A stretch of 7,088 nucleotides of DNA from Tannerella sp. GTDB taxonomy: Bacteria > Bacteroidota > Bacteroidia > Bacteroidales > Tannerellaceae. The stretch lies in NCBI GenBank assembly GCA_031279875.1, contig JAITHS010000279.1, positions 1-7,088 of the forward strand. The letters are read 5' to 3'. This document shows positions 6,798 through 7,088 of the stretch, in pieces. The position numbers and the translations under genes are program-made. The notes beneath the pieces were generated by a model. That model was not told where the DNA came from and searched no databases. It worked only from the letters and a program-made list of their open reading frames with translations. How positions within the stretch are numbered: position 1 is the first letter of the stretch; every line of letters starts with the position of its first letter.

Positions 6798-7088
6798 TCA
6801 ATCATCATTGGAATGCCTATAAGAGTTGCTCCCAACAACCCAATGCCACCACTTTTCACCACTCGGATCAGTATATATCAGCGGATTATTCAGTGCATAC
6901 GCATACCGGTTATAACTTTGGCCGTCAAACGGATTTTGCACATACGGGTCGGGCGAGAGGAATCTGCCGAGCGCGGGGTCGTAGAGCCGTGCGTTCATGT
7001 TGATCAGTCCGAACTGCGTCAGGTGTTCGTGGCCGGTGTAGCCGCGACCGAGTAATAGTTCCGGCTCGGTGCCGGGTGCGTATGCCGT
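6798..7088 (-). CDS. RHS repeat-associated core domain protein, 3' part
   Basis: The minus-strand frame is open from the window edge to TGA at 6798-6800, giving 96 visible residues. It contains the Rhs core hallmarks in order: [10 protein letters not shown] (14-23), [19 protein letters not shown] (30-48), [19 protein letters not shown] (59-77). Rhs proteins form a YD-repeat shell that encloses a variable C-terminal domain, often a toxin, which follows the core; exposure or secretion is typical. Here only 19 residues follow DPSG before the stop, and the reading appears to slip at Trp83, so no toxin domain is encoded in frame. The true start lies beyond the window; the Met at 6998 is internal to the core. 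The segment is visibly more GC-rich than the neighbouring operon, as is common for rhs genes. It may be a broken gene or an orphan rhs end. Confidence 0.88.
   Translation of the reverse strand, partial: TAYAPGTEPELLLGRGYTGHEHLTQFGLINMNARLYDPALGRFLSPDPYVQNPFDGQSYNRYAYALNNPLIYTDPSGEKWWHWVVGSNSYRHSNDD

Noticed and set aside
6630..7055. Plus-strand open frame of 141 codons opposite the rhs end
   Set aside because: It is antisense to a clear Rhs core; its product is rich in Arg, Cys and His with no recognisable motif, as expected for a shadow frame.

Overview
The window looks like a chromosomal segment of a Bacteroidota bacterium, most likely order Bacteroidales. Three things support this. Both promoters carry the Bacteroidota -7 element TAnnTTTG. 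Most start codons are preceded by A-rich leaders with no Shine-Dalgarno sequence. The gene families (a DUF4857-like protein, a small PepSY-associated membrane protein, an Rhs core ending in DPSGEKWW) are typical of that order. No species can be named from the sequence alone.

Layout. Positions 1-149 (+) are the 3' end of trmD (tRNA m1G37 methyltransferase). A well-formed promoter at 138-168 overlaps its last codons and drives pheT at 212-2674 (+), the complete phenylalanyl-tRNA synthetase beta subunit. pheT converges with a five-gene minus-strand operon, and the two opposing stop codons are only 2 bp apart. In transcription order the operon holds an ABC ATPase (6562-5666), an ABC-2 type permease with six predicted membrane segments (5659-4994), a DUF4857-like membrane-anchored protein with a large exported domain (4997-3768), an OB-fold-like lipoprotein (3758-3216) and a small PepSY-associated membrane protein (3219-2677). 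Junctions alternate between short in-frame gaps (6 and 9 nt) and ATGA overlaps, so these genes are almost certainly co-transcribed and translationally coupled. The operon's own -7 element is at 6596-6603.

The right edge (6798-7088, minus) is the 3' end of an rhs gene. Its core is recognisable, but the reading frame breaks just after the core. Downstream to about 6621 there are coding-like fragments in successive frames, which suggests a decayed C-terminal tail.

Function. The left part is ordinary translation housekeeping. The five-gene operon is the candidate for an under-described envelope system. It combines an ABC transporter, an exported lipoprotein with a compact His/Cys cluster, and a membrane protein with histidines at the membrane faces, as in PepSY-type reductases. 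A role in metal, heme or redox handling is a reasonable inference but is not shown by the sequence. No tRNA, rRNA, CRISPR array, insertion sequence or strong terminator hairpin was seen.
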